Below, in pieces: positions 29,672-38,507 of a stretch of 64,000 nt of DNA. The position numbers and the translations under genes are program-made. Numbering within the stretch: the first letter of the stretch is position 1; each line of letters starts with the position of its first letter. The notes beneath the pieces were generated by a model. That model saw nothing but the letters and a program-made list of their open reading frames with translations, was not told the origin of the DNA and did not search any database. Source of the stretch: Methylotenera sp. (GTDB lineage: Bacteria > Pseudomonadota > Gammaproteobacteria > Burkholderiales > Methylophilaceae); NCBI RefSeq assembly GCF_029946165.1, contig NZ_JAQSDZ010000021.1, positions 66,782 through 130,781 of the forward strand, written 5' to 3'.

Positions 29672-29700
29672 GATAGGAGCGAACAACCCTCGCTCCTATC
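29672..29700 (+). terminator. Hairpin after glnB
   Basis: GATAGGAGCGA (29672-29682) pairs perfectly with TCGCTCCTATC (29690-29700) around a 7-base loop, 7 bases after the glnB stop. The tail (tataagtttc) is only moderately T-rich. Confidence 0.65.
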
Positions 29701-29717
29701 TATAAGTTTCATCACTC

Positions 29718-30059
29718 ATGCCTACTATTCTAAAAACAATTCTCTTACTCACCATTTCGAACGTATTCATGTCATTTGCATGGTACGCACACCTTAAAAA
29801 TCTAAGTCAGAAACCTTGGATTATCGCCGCAATTATAAGTTGGGGCATTGCGATTATGGAGTATATGTTCCAAGTCCCTGCAAACCGTTTAGGGTTTACA
29901 GTGATGTCTCTTGGGCAATTGAAAATATTGCAAGAAGTAATCACATTGTCAGTATTTGTTCCGTTTGCTGTGCTTTACATGCATCAGCCACTTAAACTAG
30001 ATTTTTTGTGGGCGGGTGTTTGTCTGATGGGAGCAGTTTACTTTATGTTCCGAACATAA
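29718..30059 (+). CDS. DUF486 inner-membrane protein
   Basis: A 113-residue protein of the DUF486 family, related to small DMT-type transporters. Four membrane segments are visible (about 6-26, 34-52, 72-90 and 94-111), with the characteristic FMSFAWYAHLK, WIIAAIISWGIAIMEYMFQVPANRLG and QLKILQEVITL motifs. No substrate is known. It is 18 bases beyond the glnB hairpin and converges with the GGDEF/EAL gene. Confidence 0.88.
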   Translation: MPTILKTILLLTISNVFMSFAWYAHLKNLSQKPWIIAAIISWGIAIMEYMFQVPANRLGFTVMSLGQLKILQEVITLSVFVPFAVLYMHQPLKLDFLWAGVCLMGAVYFMFRT

Positions 30060-30123
30060 GGGCTCATTTGATTAGAGTCCTATCAACGTGTTGCGACTTT
30101 ATATTACATATTAAACTTATTTT

Positions 30124-32520
30124 CTAATCAATATTTAATTGAGTTTCTTTAAATATCGAACTATTGTCCCAAAGACTTATCCACTTAACAAAGTCACTGG
30201 CAGGCATGGGTTTAGACATATAGTAACCTTGCCCAGAATCGCAACCCATGCTTCTTAGTAGTTTCCATACTATTAGGTTTTCAATGCCTTCTGCCACGAC
30301 TTTAAGTCCTAAGTTATGCCCTAAATCAATCGTTGATTGAACAATTTTCTTATCGCTTTCATCTTGTTCCATTTTTAAAATAAACGATTTATCAATTTTC
30401 AATTCATTCACGGGTAAACGCTTTAAATATGCCAACGATGAATAACCTGTTCCAAAGTCATCAATCGACAATTTGATATTCATGCCAGAGAGTTTGTCCA
30501 GTGTCGCCAAGGCTCGCACTGGGTCATCCATAATGCTACTTTCAGTAATTTCTAGCGTTAAAGAACTGTGATCAATGTGATATGTTTTGAATATGGCATC
30601 AATTTTTTCTGGTAAGTCTTGGTCGATTAAATCTCTTGTAGAGATATTAACGGCAATTGGGTAATGCAAATTCAGGGCATTCCACATTTGACTATATTTT
30701 GCCGCTTCGTTAAGCATCCACTGGCTAATAAGTTGTATGTATCCAGTTTGTTCGGCAAAAGGGATGAATTGATCTGGAAAAATAAAACCTTTTTCGGGAT
30801 GTTTCCACCTGACCAATGCTTCTAAAGACGTTAGTTTGCTAGTGGCGATATCAATCTTAGGTTGAACATACATAATGAGTTGATTATCAGTAATCGCGTT
30901 TTTCAGCTCAGACGCCATCGATAAATTAGTGCTGCTATTTAAATCATAACTTTTATCAAAAACAGTGGTTCCAACTTTATTTGCTTTAGCTGCATACATC
31001 GCTATTTCTGCTCTTGTAAGAAGCTGAGCTTCATTATTAGCATGGGTAGGGAAGGTTGCGATGCCAATACTCGCACTGACATCTACGGATTGCATGTTAA
31101 TTATGATTGGATTTTCAAAACTTCTAGAGATTTCATCAGCTAAACTCAAGCCAATTTCAGAAGTGGTATCTGGAAGAATCATTGCATACTGAATACCTGC
31201 AATGCGAGCAACAAAATCTTGCTCTCTAGCCGTCATTTTTATTTTTTCTGCAATTACACGCAGTATCTCGTCACCAGAATCATGACCTAAAATATTGTTA
31301 ATTTGCTTGAATCGATTTAAGTTTAGAACAAATATAGTCAATTGCTGCTTAGTGAGTTTAGCCTCCTCTAGTGCTTTATTCAGTGTCAGCATGAATGAGG
31401 TTCTATTGGGTAAGTGGGTTAGTTCATCATAGTAAGCGAGCCTTGAGATACTTTTTTCTCTACTTGAGATCGCTTCGCTCATACTGCTAAAACTGCGACT
31501 AAGCTCACCTAGTTCGTCGGCTCTATCTGACGTGATGTTGATTGCGTAGTTACCTTTTTCCAAACTCTTGGCAACTTGAACTAGATCCGTAATTGGCTTG
31601 GTAATATATTTAGATACATAATAAATACTGATTGCAAAAACGAAGGCACCAAAGATTGTCAAAATTAACAATGTCAGCTGTAGATTTTTATAAGGCGCAG
31701 TTGCTTCGTCAATTGAACGTTGCAAAACAGCGTAAAGCACCTGATTAGGGCTCTTCAATATGGACACATATCGAGAGCCAAAAGAAACCCCATCAATATG
31801 GATTTCTCGATTCATTGAATTTGTATCAAGGACGTTCGAAGGCTGAGTCATGATGTTGTTGAATGAGGAGCTATTTAAAGTCGAGGCGATGAGTGACCAA
31901 TTTGCATTATTTGATTTACTCACAAACGTGACTTCAAGATTGCTTAACTTATGTAGCTTCTTAGCTAAAGTATTATCTATCTTAAACCCCATGATTACCC
32001 AGCCTATGGTTAAGGGGGCTTTAACTGGCACGGCAACTAGCTGATAAGGTTCGTTGTTGAAAATGGCAAAACTTTTAAAATCACCTGACTCTTGAGCAGT
32101 TTCTACCAGCACAGTTACTGCAGATTTAACAACCTCATAAATTTTTTCGCCCTCAACTATTTGATGATCATCAGCCGTTGGGTAAAAGTTGGATGAAGTG
32201 TAAAACACTGAAATGTTAGCGCCAAGTCGCTTCTGTTGGTTATTAAGCGCGGATAAAATTGTTTCTTCATCATTCGAAGCAATGGCTTGCCTGAATCCAT
32301 AATCTATGGCGAGAATTCGCGCGCCTTGAGTTAAGCTCTCTGAGTTCTGATTTAACAGGCTCAAGAATATCTTTTCACCAAGCGCCAGTTGTTCGCTCAC
32401 TGATGCACGCGCGTTCTTTTCAATACTAAATCTAATGGCGATAGATCCAATAATCTGGATGCTAAGAATGAGTACAAGAAAAATGAAAGTGATTCTTGTA
32501 TTTAGACTTTTAAATTTCAT
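30124..32520 (-). CDS. Membrane c-di-GMP protein: sensor-HAMP-degenerate GGDEF-EAL
   Basis: A 798-residue inner-membrane signalling protein. Order: transmembrane helix about 9-30; periplasmic sensor about 31-280, Cache-like in length; second transmembrane helix about 281-303; HAMP about 304-356; GGDEF about 360-520; EAL about 540-790. The GGDEF signature is replaced by AGIQY (about 442-446), so cyclase activity is not expected, though an REQD I-site-like motif precedes it. The EAL domain keeps LEALVRW (about 568), an ITESSIMDD-type region, DDFGTGYSSLAYLK and AEGIE, so it should hydrolyse c-di-GMP. It is the last gene of a three-gene operon (35-base gap) after a cupredoxin and a truncated haemoglobin, which could supply its periplasmic input. 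Confidence 0.94.
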   Translation of the reverse strand: MKFKSLNTRITFIFLVLILSIQIIGSIAIRFSIEKNARASVSEQLALGEKIFLSLLNQNSESLTQGARILAIDYGFRQAIASNDEETILSALNNQQKRLGANISVFYTSSNFYPTADDHQIVEGEKIYEVVKSAVTVLVETAQESGDFKSFAIFNNEPYQLVAVPVKAPLTIGWVIMGFKIDNTLAKKLHKLSNLEVTFVSKSNNANWSLIASTLNSSSFNNIMTQPSNVLDTNSMNREIHIDGVSFGSRYVSILKSPNQVLYAVLQRSIDEATAPYKNLQLTLLILTIFGAFVFAISIYYVSKYITKPITDLVQVAKSLEKGNYAINITSDRADELGELSRSFSSMSEAISSREKSISRLAYYDELTHLPNRTSFMLTLNKALEEAKLTKQQLTIFVLNLNRFKQINNILGHDSGDEILRVIAEKIKMTAREQDFVARIAGIQYAMILPDTTSEIGLSLADEISRSFENPIIINMQSVDVSASIGIATFPTHANNEAQLLTRAEIAMYAAKANKVGTTVFDKSYDLNSSTNLSMASELKNAITDNQLIMYVQPKIDIATSKLTSLEALVRWKHPEKGFIFPDQFIPFAEQTGYIQLISQWMLNEAAKYSQMWNALNLHYPIAVNISTRDLIDQDLPEKIDAIFKTYHIDHSSLTLEITESSIMDDPVRALATLDKLSGMNIKLSIDDFGTGYSSLAYLKRLPVNELKIDKSFILKMEQDESDKKIVQSTIDLGHNLGLKVVAEGIENLIVWKLLRSMGCDSGQGYYMSKPMPASDFVKWISLWDNSSIFKETQLNID

Positions 32521-32555
32521 TGAGATCTATGTGTGTATTAATGAAAGATTAATAG

Positions 32556-33179
32556 TTAAATGGAAACTTTAATGTCAATTGCCATTTTGATCGCCTCAGT
32601 ATCTTTGCTTGAAATTGCCTTATCAACTGTCACGTTCTCTTTTTTTAATGCGTAATGCCAAACTTTTAATAGATACTCTCCGTTTGGAATGTCACTAAAT
32701 TTGACTTTACCGCTAGTATCAGTTTTGGCAAAATATGGGGTGTCTACAATGTAAACAAAGGCCAGCATTTGGTCGTGGATATTGCAACCAAGTACGACAG
32801 TCCCAGCTTTATCAAACAATACGGGAGTGCTTGGAACACCAGAATAAAGCTTTAATTCAAATGATTTTGCGGGAGAGAATGAATAAACCTGATGTCTTAC
32901 AGAGTCTTTATTAGGAAAAATAATGCTGCTGCCAGTTTGTATGACAGTGATTAGCGGGATAAAGGTTTTATTTTTTTGAACAACTGCAACTTGTTTTTTT
33001 AAAATTGGTGTAGTTTTATCTTTTGCTTCTAAATAAACCACAGCATTTTCTATGCTGACACCTGCAAGATCATTCACTTGCACTTCAAATTCTGCAGCGT
33101 TCACATTTAAATTCAACATGCCTAATATTATGAAAAAATTAAGAAGGATCTGGGGAGTTGCATACTTGAAGGAAGTCAT
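32556..33179 (-). CDS. Cupredoxin-like periplasmic protein (methylamine-utilization type)
   Basis: A 207-residue protein with a signal peptide (cleavage near NVNA-AEF, about 28). The N-terminal half is a blue-copper-like domain: a His at about 96 (VRHQVYSFSP) and the cluster GCNIHDQM (Cys 132, His 135, Met 138) form a plausible type 1 copper site. A C-terminal beta domain (DTSGKVKFSDIPNGEYLLKVWHYAL) resembles carboxypeptidase-regulatory-like folds. Such proteins are often annotated methylamine utilization protein, but no mau genes are nearby, so that label is not evidence of function. It lies 11 bases after the haemoglobin gene and 35 before the EAL gene. Confidence 0.85.
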   Translation of the reverse strand: MTSFKYATPQILLNFFIILGMLNLNVNAAEFEVQVNDLAGVSIENAVVYLEAKDKTTPILKKQVAVVQKNKTFIPLITVIQTGSSIIFPNKDSVRHQVYSFSPAKSFELKLYSGVPSTPVLFDKAGTVVLGCNIHDQMLAFVYIVDTPYFAKTDTSGKVKFSDIPNGEYLLKVWHYALKKENVTVDKAISSKDTEAIKMAIDIKVSI

Positions 33180-33190
33180 AAAATTTTAGC

Positions 33191-33685
33191 CTAAATTAAT
33201 TCTTTTGCCGTGACAATATCGCGCTTCATGGGCGCCAAGATTTTAAGAAGCTCATTTTTTTCTCGGGTTTTCGTGTGTTTGCTTAGAGACTCTCTAAACA
33301 CTGCAACAAATATTTCGAATTCAGCTGTTGAAATTTTTGCATCCTTGTGTGAATTAATCATTGTTTCGCCATCATATTCACAGCCCCCTCCAGTTAACAT
33401 GCAAATCTGACTCACGACACTCTCTTTAAGTTTCGGCAGTTTCAAGTCTTTAAATGATCTCGCGGTTTTAGGATTGCTTGAGACTTCATCGATCGTCTCT
33501 GATACCACAATTTTAATGACGGTTAGGCCGCCCATTCTGTTAAACAGATTATCCTCAGTATTAACCTTTGCTTCTGAGTTATAGATTTTTTCTGCATTCG
33601 ATATTGTTGTCAATTGAGAGCATCCCAAAAGGCTGTTTAATATGCATACAACCATCACAACCGTTTTAAATGTTTTCAGTTTCAT
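33191..33685 (-). CDS. Truncated haemoglobin (group 1) lipoprotein
   Basis: A 164-residue protein beginning, from the ATG at 33685, with a lipoprotein signal peptide and lipobox LLGC (Cys 22); the ATG at 33709 would add 8 residues. The mature part matches group 1 truncated haemoglobins: LFNRMGGLTVIKIVV, a QICMLTGGGCEYDG turn, MINSHKDAKIS with the likely proximal haem histidine, and FEIFVAVFRESL. Two cysteines flank the glycine turn. A lipid-anchored periplasmic globin is unusual. It is the first gene of the operon with the cupredoxin and EAL protein and is divergent from the DUF3034 gene. Confidence 0.82.
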   Translation of the reverse strand: MKLKTFKTVVMVVCILNSLLGCSQLTTISNAEKIYNSEAKVNTEDNLFNRMGGLTVIKIVVSETIDEVSSNPKTARSFKDLKLPKLKESVVSQICMLTGGGCEYDGETMINSHKDAKISTAEFEIFVAVFRESLSKHTKTREKNELLKILAPMKRDIVTAKELI

Positions 33686-33882
33686 TATTAACCACAAAAT
33701 ATTCAGCAATAATTGATTATAGTTTTTAAAGCTTTAATTTAAGTGGTGAATAAGGCTAAGAATCATTTGTTAATCTGTCATTCAATCTATCACGAGCACT
33801 TGTAGTATTTGATGATGAAGAATGCTATAAGACCAATTTCTTATACTTCAGATACATTTAAAATCTAGATAGTTCTCAGCAC

Positions 33883-34737
33883 ATGAATAAAATCATTATT
33901 GTATGCATTATTAGTTTTTTATATGCAGCTCCAAGCTTCGCTGGTGATCGCTTACTTGCCACAGGCGGGGTGACTCAAATTGAAGGTTCTGCGGGCGGCG
34001 GCTTGACGCCATGGGCGCTGATTAGCGGTTATGGCACAGATTCACAAATTGGCGCATCAGCCTTTTATACTGAGCTAAGAACTAATGGCGGTTTTGACTT
34101 AAGTAGTGGTGGTGTGAGTATTGGTTTATACAATCGAGTGGAAGTCTCGTTAAGCCAACAGAAGTTTGGTTTAAGCAATACTGTCCCTCGTGAATCTATC
34201 AGGCTTGATACACTAGGCGTAAAAGTTAGAGTTTTAGGGGATGCAGTTTATGATCAAGATAACTGGGTGCCGCAAATTGCTGCAGGTATACACATTAAGC
34301 ACAATGAAGATTTTTCATTTGTGCCTAAGCTACTTGGCGCAAAAAAATCATCTAGCGTTGATGTATATGTGACAGCAACAAAACTTTATTTAGCAGCAAT
34401 TAAAGGCCGGAACGTACTATTGAATGCGACGCTGCTTGCAACTGAAGCCAATCAGTTTGGTATATTAGGTTTTGGTGGAGATAAGCACGACGGTTATCGT
34501 TTAGAACCCGCTGTTTCTGTAGCGTTAATGTTGACGGATAATGTTTTACTAGGGACGGAATACAGAGCTAAGCCAAACAATTTAAACATTTATAAAGAAG
34601 AAGATGCCAAGGATTTATTTGTCACTTGGTTTCCTGTGAGAAATTTTTCAGTCACCGCTGCTTATGTGGATTTAGGTAATATTGCTGATAAAAACAATCA
34701 ACGCGCATGGTATTTATCTGGGCAAATATCCTATTAA
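33883..34737 (+). CDS. DUF3034 family outer-membrane-like protein
   Basis: A 284-residue protein of DUF3034. The signal peptide is MNKIIIVCIISFLYAAPSFA (1-20). The mature chain starts DRLLATGGVTQIEGSAGGGLTPWA and alternates short beta-strand and turn segments (VSIGLYNRVEVSLSQQKFG, VSVALMLTDNVLLGTEYRAKP, FSVTAAYVDLGNI, AWYLSGQISY), ending in an aromatic residue like an outer-membrane beta-barrel. The function is unknown. It is divergently transcribed from the haemoglobin/cupredoxin/EAL operon across 197 bases; I recall these families recurring together in betaproteobacteria, which supports a shared role. Confidence 0.85.
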   Translation: MNKIIIVCIISFLYAAPSFAGDRLLATGGVTQIEGSAGGGLTPWALISGYGTDSQIGASAFYTELRTNGGFDLSSGGVSIGLYNRVEVSLSQQKFGLSNTVPRESIRLDTLGVKVRVLGDAVYDQDNWVPQIAAGIHIKHNEDFSFVPKLLGAKKSSSVDVYVTATKLYLAAIKGRNVLLNATLLATEANQFGILGFGGDKHDGYRLEPAVSVALMLTDNVLLGTEYRAKPNNLNIYKEEDAKDLFVTWFPVRNFSVTAAYVDLGNIADKNNQRAWYLSGQISY

Positions 34738-34769
34738 GCATCGTAGGATGAGCGCTTTACCTTGTTAAA

Positions 34770-36560
34770 TTAGAAACCTAGCCAACGCGCCCCTTGGTAA
34801 AACACAAAACTTACCACCCAAGCTAGCCCTAGTGACCAAGTAATTGACAGCCACATAAATGCGCTACTTTTAGCTTCACTTCTGAGTGTGGCAATAGTAG
34901 ATAAGCAAGGGGTATATATCAGCGTGAACAACATAAAACTCATCGCCTGAACCCAATCAATTTGCGTTGCCATGTGCACCATTAGTGTGTCACCCTGCAT
35001 CCCGTATATCACGGCTAGCGCGCCAACAACAATCTCTTTAGCTACAAAGCCAAATATTAAAGCAATCGCTAGCTGATTGTTAATACCAAGTGGATCAAGT
35101 ATCGGCGCAAATAAAGCGCCAATTTGGCCAGCATAAGTGCCAGCGCTCGCTGGAGCAACATTGCTCGGGAAGTTAGTTAACGCCCAAACTAGCACAACAC
35201 CAATTACAATAAACTTACTTGCGCGTCCCAAAAAGTGTTTTACCTCATGCCAGCCCCTTAATATGATTTGGCGTAATGTCGGAAAGCGATAAGGCGGTAA
35301 TTCAAGAATAAAAGGTTCGGTGTTTTTATACTGACCTTGAAACAAGATTGCAGTTAGAAACATTGTTAAAAAGCTCATCACGTAAAGGGTGAATAAGACC
35401 ATTGGCGCGTGTTTAGCCGTAAACAGGGCGGTGATCATGAAAATAAATACTTGTAACCGAGCTGAACATAATGACAATGGAATAACTAACATAGTCAGCA
35501 AACGCATCGGACGAGAGCGCATGATGCGAGTACCCATCAGCGCTGGTACATTACAACCAAAGCCCATGAGCATCATGACAAAGCCGCGACCATCTAAGCC
35601 CATTTTAGCCATGAGTGAATCCATGAGGAAAGCGGCACGTGATAGATAGCCGCTATCTTCGACCATAGACATGACTAAAAAGAATAAAACGATGATGGGG
35701 ACAAAGGCTGCAACGGTGGCTACGCCGTTATAAATACCGTCTAACATCAAGCCGCTAAACCATGCGGGGCTGGACGTGAATATGGGCTCCAATAAGCCTG
35801 ACCTTAATAAGCTCAAAGCCCATGCAAGTCCATCTTGTAGCGGCTTGCCCACAGTGAATATAAACTGAAATAACACAAACATCGCAGCAAAGAATATTGG
35901 TAAGCCAAACCATTTATGCAGCAAAATCTTATCGATTTTATCGGTAGTATTATTAGTAAAGGTCGTTGGAATTTGAACATGGTGTTGAATCAAACCTTCC
36001 ATTTCATGTTCGATTTGGTGGTCCTCTTGTAGAAGCTGGCTTATCACTTGGGGGTCGGTAGCTGTTTGATTCAGATTGATAATTTGCGTGGCAGCCTGCA
36101 AAGCTTTTGGTAAACCGTCACCATATTTTGCGCTTATGGATAACACGGGTATATGTAAATCCTTGGCTAGACTTTCAGTATCAATCGTAATCCCAGATTG
36201 CTTGGCTTCATCTGCCATGTTCAAGGCTAGCACAGAAGGAATATTAAGTTTTTTAATCTGTAATACTAATGAAAGTTGACGATCTATCTGTGAGCTATTT
36301 AATAAAACAATGACTAGGTCTACAGCATTGTTTGATAGAAAACGTCTGACTACTTGTTCGTCTTCTGAAAAGCCATGTAAATCATATATGCCTGGCAAGT
36401 CGATTAGTTCGGCAATATGACCACCAATCAAAATCTTTGCACTCATTAAATCAACCGTAATTCCCGGCCAATTGCCAACTCTTGCAGAGGCGCCGCTAAT
36501 ACGATTGAACAGGGTTGATTTCCCTGTGTTGGGCATGCCTAATAGTGCAATTCGTTTCAT
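34770..36560 (-). CDS. feoB: Ferrous iron transporter FeoB
   Basis: Inner-membrane GTP-dependent Fe(II) importer. The 596 residues make it a short FeoB (E. coli is 773). The cytosolic G domain has G1 GMPNTGKST (8-16), G3 DLPG, G4 NMAD and G5 SAK. The membrane part starts at about 220 with paired Gate motifs, including SRAAFLMDSLMAKMGLDGRGF and the cysteine in GFGCNVPALMGTR. The C-terminus ends soon after the last helix, and no FeoC-like domain is present. It follows feoA by 60 bases and shares its Fur-controlled promoter. Confidence 0.97.
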   Translation of the reverse strand: MKRIALLGMPNTGKSTLFNRISGASARVGNWPGITVDLMSAKILIGGHIAELIDLPGIYDLHGFSEDEQVVRRFLSNNAVDLVIVLLNSSQIDRQLSLVLQIKKLNIPSVLALNMADEAKQSGITIDTESLAKDLHIPVLSISAKYGDGLPKALQAATQIINLNQTATDPQVISQLLQEDHQIEHEMEGLIQHHVQIPTTFTNNTTDKIDKILLHKWFGLPIFFAAMFVLFQFIFTVGKPLQDGLAWALSLLRSGLLEPIFTSSPAWFSGLMLDGIYNGVATVAAFVPIIVLFFLVMSMVEDSGYLSRAAFLMDSLMAKMGLDGRGFVMMLMGFGCNVPALMGTRIMRSRPMRLLTMLVIPLSLCSARLQVFIFMITALFTAKHAPMVLFTLYVMSFLTMFLTAILFQGQYKNTEPFILELPPYRFPTLRQIILRGWHEVKHFLGRASKFIVIGVVLVWALTNFPSNVAPASAGTYAGQIGALFAPILDPLGINNQLAIALIFGFVAKEIVVGALAVIYGMQGDTLMVHMATQIDWVQAMSFMLFTLIYTPCLSTIATLRSEAKSSAFMWLSITWSLGLAWVVSFVFYQGARWLGF

Positions 36561-36620
36561 GAGTGTTTATTGGTGGTGTAGGAGATGAATGGATTTTTAT
36601 TATAAGGGTAACAATATAGA

Positions 36621-36851
36621 TTAATTTTCGGTATTGATTCGTATGCGAGTAGCCTCGGAGTCGCGCAAAATAACATCGGTGGTACCAAGCCTAACATGAA
36701 GCGGACCATTGAAATTGGCGCGGCGGATAATACTGAGCGGTTTGCCAACACGAAAACCTAGTGCAGAAAGACGGTGAAATAAATACTCATCTGCTTCTAT
36801 GGCAGTAATGGTAGCATTTTGACCTATTTTTAATTGAGAGAGTAGTTGCAT
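36621..36851 (-). CDS. feoA: Ferrous iron transport protein FeoA
   Basis: A 76-residue SH3-like cytosolic partner of FeoB. The sequence has the family pattern LKIGQNATITAIEAD... LSALGFRVGKPLSIIRRANFNGPLHVRLG... VILRDSEATRI. It is the first gene of feoAB, and its start codon lies 24 bases from the Fur box. A frame-shifted ORF over the same bases is a shadow. Confidence 0.95.
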   Translation of the reverse strand: MQLLSQLKIGQNATITAIEADEYLFHRLSALGFRVGKPLSIIRRANFNGPLHVRLGTTDVILRDSEATRIRINTEN

Positions 36852-36874
36852 TAGTGGTAATGAAGAAAATCACA

Positions 36875-36893
36875 AATGATAATAATTCTTATT
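36875..36893 (-). promoter_or_regulatory. Fur box of feoAB
   Basis: AATGATAATAATTCTTATT matches AATGATAATNATTATCATT at 16 of 18 informative positions, followed by further TATC. It lies 24 bases upstream of feoA. This is the best-supported Fur target here because feoAB is a classic Fur operon. Confidence 0.82.
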
Positions 36894-36999
36894 ATCGCAT
36901 AATTCTATAATGGTGTGCATTTCTAAAAGTAATAATCTGCAGTAGGTTGAAAAATAGTAGTGTTGCTAAAGTTAGGCGTCATAAATTAAAAAATGTGCA

Positions 37000-37030
37000 T
37001 TAAAAAAGGCTCATTAAGAGCCTTTTTTAA
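37000..37030. terminator. Bidirectional terminator between ppiC and the feoA upstream region
   Basis: TTAAAAAAGGCTC (37000-37012) pairs perfectly with GAGCCTTTTTTAA (37018-37030) around a 5-base loop. On the minus strand it lies about 40 bases after the ppiC stop. Confidence 0.88.
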
Positions 37031-37069
37031 TGCTGCTAATTCGCAGCAAATTCAATGAATAGCAATGAA

Positions 37070-37858
37070 TTATTTTGAAATATCTATTTTGGCTTTAGTG
37101 CGCAAATCAGACATCATTTTCTCTAGATTTCGTTGTTGAAGATTTTTTTGCAAACCCTCTTTTACTTTGTCATATGCTAATGGTTGTGCGCTGCGCGTAT
37201 CAACCAATTTAATCACATGCCAGCCAAATTGAGTTTGTGCTGGTGTAACAGATACTGCACCTTTTTGTAGGCCAGCAACAGCATCGCTGAATGGTTTAAC
37301 CATGGTTGCTGGTGAGAACCAACCTAGGTCGCCGCCTTTATCTTTAGAACCAGGATCCATTGATTTTTCTTTTGCCAGTTTAGCAAAATCAGTACCTTTA
37401 CCTAATTGCGCAATAATATCCTTAGCTTCAGCCTCAGTTTTTACTAAAATGTGGCGTGCGCTATATTCTTTATCGCCGTATGCTTTTTTGTATTGTTCGT
37501 AAGCGGCTTTAGTATCAGCATCTGAAATTGGGTTTTTCTTCACAAAATCTTGCAAGTAAGCTGAAGTAAGCAGTTCACGACGTGAAAGTTCTTCACGTGC
37601 GATGTAGTCAGGTTGCTTATCTAGACCTATTTTTTGCGCTTCTTGGTATACGAGTTCTGAGTCTATTAATTTATTCGTAATAGCTTGCTTTACTTGATCA
37701 TCAACTTTTTGACCGCGTGAAGCAGCATCTTTAGCAATGTAATCATAAACAGTTTGTTTGATTTGTTTACCATTCACGGTAGCTACCGCATCCGCAGCAA
37801 ATGCTGCTGGAGCTAATGAAAGAATAGCAACTGCGATTAAGGTTTGGGTAAATTTCAT
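37070..37858 (-). CDS. Periplasmic parvulin-type peptidyl-prolyl isomerase (PpiC/SurA-like)
   Basis: A 262-residue isomerase assisting folding of exported proteins. I start at 37858 (GAGGA 8 bases upstream) rather than 37873. Residues 1-21 are a signal peptide (LSLAPAAFA). An N-terminal SurA-like helical region (GKQIKQTVYDYIAKDAASRG) precedes a rotamase domain with SARHILVKTEAEAKDII, KEKSMDPGSKDKGGDLGWF and TQFGWHVIKLVDTR. It is the last gene of the yciB-yciI-bolA-ppiC group, 28 bases after bolA. Confidence 0.93.
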   Translation of the reverse strand: MKFTQTLIAVAILSLAPAAFAADAVATVNGKQIKQTVYDYIAKDAASRGQKVDDQVKQAITNKLIDSELVYQEAQKIGLDKQPDYIAREELSRRELLTSAYLQDFVKKNPISDADTKAAYEQYKKAYGDKEYSARHILVKTEAEAKDIIAQLGKGTDFAKLAKEKSMDPGSKDKGGDLGWFSPATMVKPFSDAVAGLQKGAVSVTPAQTQFGWHVIKLVDTRSAQPLAYDKVKEGLQKNLQQRNLEKMMSDLRTKAKIDISK

Positions 37859-37886
37859 GCGAAAATTCCTCATGGTTAGAAATGGG

Positions 37887-38147
37887 TTAAAGTTCTTCTG
37901 GCGCCATAGCTTTTATGCTTAGGGCGTGAATTTTACTAGGAATAAGTTCGGCAAGTGCCTGATAAATAATGCGATGACGCATTATCTGTGATTTTTCAGA
38001 AAAATGCGAGCTTGTTATTTTGAGTTTAAAATGGCTGCCACCGCCATTGCCCGCATGTCCAACATGCAATGCGCTTTCATCTTCAATTTGCAAGTGGCTG
38101 GGGTTTAGTGATTGTAAGCGGCTGGTTATTTCTTCAACTAAGGTCAT
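37887..38147 (-). CDS. bolA: BolA family protein
   Basis: An 86-residue BolA/IbaG-type protein, partner of monothiol glutaredoxins in iron-sulfur handling. It shows the class II KH-like fold, with SLNPSHLQIEDES, HAGNGGGSHFKLKITSSHF and MRHRIIYQALAELIPSKIHALSIKA. The conserved His in IHALSIKA and the GGGSHF loop fit BolA. Gene order with ppiC and yciI is typical of betaproteobacteria. Confidence 0.93.
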   Translation of the reverse strand: MTLVEEITSRLQSLNPSHLQIEDESALHVGHAGNGGGSHFKLKITSSHFSEKSQIMRHRIIYQALAELIPSKIHALSIKAMAPEEL

Positions 38148-38204
38148 AATTTTTGGGCTATTTACTGTGCGGCAAGATGTTGATGGTAAGTGATTTTGAC
38201 TGAG

Positions 38205-38507
38205 TTAACTCGGCAAAGTTTTTCTAAATGGTTTGACTATAACGTTCTGATATACATTTGAGATGACAAACGGGTCATTATTTGCCCACTCGGTCGCTTC
38301 TTGAAGATTAGCGAACTCTGCCACAATCAAGCTGCCTGTAAAACCTGCAGGTCCTGGGTCTTTACTATCTATAGCAGGAAAAGGCCCCGCAAGTAGCAGT
38401 TTGCCTGCTTCTTGCAATATTTGTAAACGTTTTAAATGCTCGGGTCTGGCGATTAAGCGTTTATCTAAGCTATTAGGCGTGTCTTCTGCCATGATCGCGT
38501 ACCACAT
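38205..38507 (-). CDS. yciI: YciI family protein
   Basis: A 100-residue ferredoxin-like dimeric protein of the YciI family. Motifs: MWYAIMAEDTPNSLDKRLIARPEHLKRL with the conserved R-x-x-H, LLLAGPFPA and GSLIVAEFANLQEATEWANNDPF. Family members are related to dechlorinases, but the physiological substrate is unknown. Its start overlaps the yciB stop by one base, so the two are translationally coupled. Confidence 0.93.
   Translation of the reverse strand: MWYAIMAEDTPNSLDKRLIARPEHLKRLQILQEAGKLLLAGPFPAIDSKDPGPAGFTGSLIVAEFANLQEATEWANNDPFVISNVYQNVIVKPFRKTLPS

Noticed and set aside
32556-33179. Evidence for a mau (methylamine dehydrogenase) cluster
   Set aside because: Only the generic cupredoxin label suggests it; no mauA, mauB or accessory mau genes are nearby.
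36557-36751. Minus-strand ORF of 64 codons overlapping feoA
   Set aside because: Frame-shifted shadow of feoA, whose own frame is strongly conserved.
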